From assembly GCA_028275645.1 (NCBI GenBank), contig JAPWUH010000063.1, forward strand, positions 1 through 6,972: a DNA stretch of 6,972 nucleotides. Direction: 5' to 3'. Made by a program: the position numbers and the translations under genes. Origin of the DNA: Caldivirga sp. GTDB taxonomy: Archaea; Thermoproteota; Thermoprotei; Thermoproteales; Thermocladiaceae. The notes under the pieces are model-generated. The model made no database searches and was not told the origin of the DNA. It was given only the letters and a program-made list of their open reading frames with translations. Within the stretch, counting starts at the first letter, position 1; every line of letters starts with the position of its first letter. This document shows, piece after piece, positions 6,871 to 6,972 of the stretch.

Positions 6871-6875
6871 TCACC
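6871..6875 (-). promoter_or_regulatory. Ribosome binding site of lysY, pointing to an ATT start
   Basis: GGTGA is followed by a 6-nt spacer and ATT in the lysY frame. This is the same motif and spacing as at argX, where the start is a normal ATG. It overlaps the upstream in-frame TGA, so the coding frame cannot begin further upstream. Confidence 0.55.
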
Positions 6876-6887
6876 AACGCCTATATA

Positions 6888-6918
6888 GGATCGGTCTTTA
6901 TAAACTTAACGACCATCC
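6888..6918. repeat. Imperfect inverted repeat around the lysY TATA box
   Basis: On the plus strand GGATCGGTC (6888-6896) pairs with GACCATCC (6911-6918) apart from one bulged C. The arms enclose TTTATAAAC and the BRE side. A separate perfect 10-bp palindrome, CCTATATAGG (6880-6889), overlaps the left arm. A regulator site is possible, but chance similarity in a short AT-rich region is not excluded. Confidence 0.35.
6897..6912 (-). promoter_or_regulatory. Archaeal promoter (BRE/TATA) of lysY-lysZ
   Basis: On the minus strand TCGTTAAG precedes TTTATAAA (6897-6904). The TATA centre predicts transcription starting near 6875, which would give a leader of about 11 nt beginning at the GGTGA motif and ending at the ATT at 6864. 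The 16-nt element differs at two positions from the lysW promoter. Confidence 0.7.
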
Positions 6919-6972
6919 GGCGCTAAATTACCTAAGTGACTCATCTTGGGCAAATTTTTATTAATCCTAGCC
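6913..6972. other. Upstream non-coding edge with a possible rightward promoter
   Basis: No gene is visible in these last bases. TTTTTATTA at 6955-6963 on the plus strand could be a TATA box for a divergent gene beginning beyond the window, but the downstream sequence needed to judge this is absent. Confidence 0.25.

Noticed and set aside
6590..6964. Plus-strand open frame of 124 codons opposite the lysY N-terminus
   Set aside because: It is antisense to clear LysY sequence and to the lysY promoter, with low-complexity composition and no recognisable motif.
1..6972. Mobile elements, CRISPR arrays, tRNA or rRNA genes
   Set aside because: I saw no transposase, direct-repeat array or RNA-gene signature. 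The window is accounted for by housekeeping biosynthesis genes.

Overview
The window is almost entirely coding and looks like a hyperthermophilic crenarchaeon, most likely from the Caldivirga/Vulcanisaeta side of the Thermoproteales. The genus is a guess. The evidence is heavy use of AGG for arginine, GGTGA/GGTGG ribosome binding sites, archaeal TATA boxes (TTTATAAA) about 25 nt ahead of likely transcript starts, and amino-acid biosynthesis genes of the archaeal LysW carrier-protein type.

Left part, plus strand: a nearly complete carB (carbamoyl-phosphate synthase large subunit, lacking only about 8-10 N-terminal residues at the window edge) is followed after 2 nt by a RimK-like ATP-grasp ligase, which I call argX (glutamate--LysW ligase). 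The two form one arginine-oriented transcription unit.

Right part, minus strand, in transcription order from the right edge: lysY (reductase) and lysZ (kinase) form one unit. A 119-nt intergenic stretch with a second promoter follows, then lysW (59-residue carrier protein, too short for many gene callers) and lysX (aminoadipate--LysW ligase). argX and lysX are paralogues that face each other tail to tail and overlap by 11 nt.

Together these genes supply most of a LysW-mediated pathway. ArgX or LysX attaches glutamate or alpha-aminoadipate to the C-terminal Glu of LysW, LysZ phosphorylates the attached side chain and LysY reduces it. The final aminotransferase (LysJ) and the releasing carboxypeptidase (LysK) are not in this window. 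CarB supplies carbamoyl phosphate for turning ornithine into citrulline, and for pyrimidines.

The pathway itself is known. The most notable points are local. The lysY reading frame has no ATG, GTG or TTG start covering its NAD(P)-binding N-terminus and seems to begin at ATT behind a well-placed GGTGA. The lysYZ and lysWX promoters share a 16-bp TATA/BRE element. The two ligases carry unusual residues at the position I recall as the LysX/ArgX specificity site. LysW ends in EDYGE rather than the usual EDWGE. CarB has a shortened C-terminal regulatory domain and several substitutions in conserved motifs.
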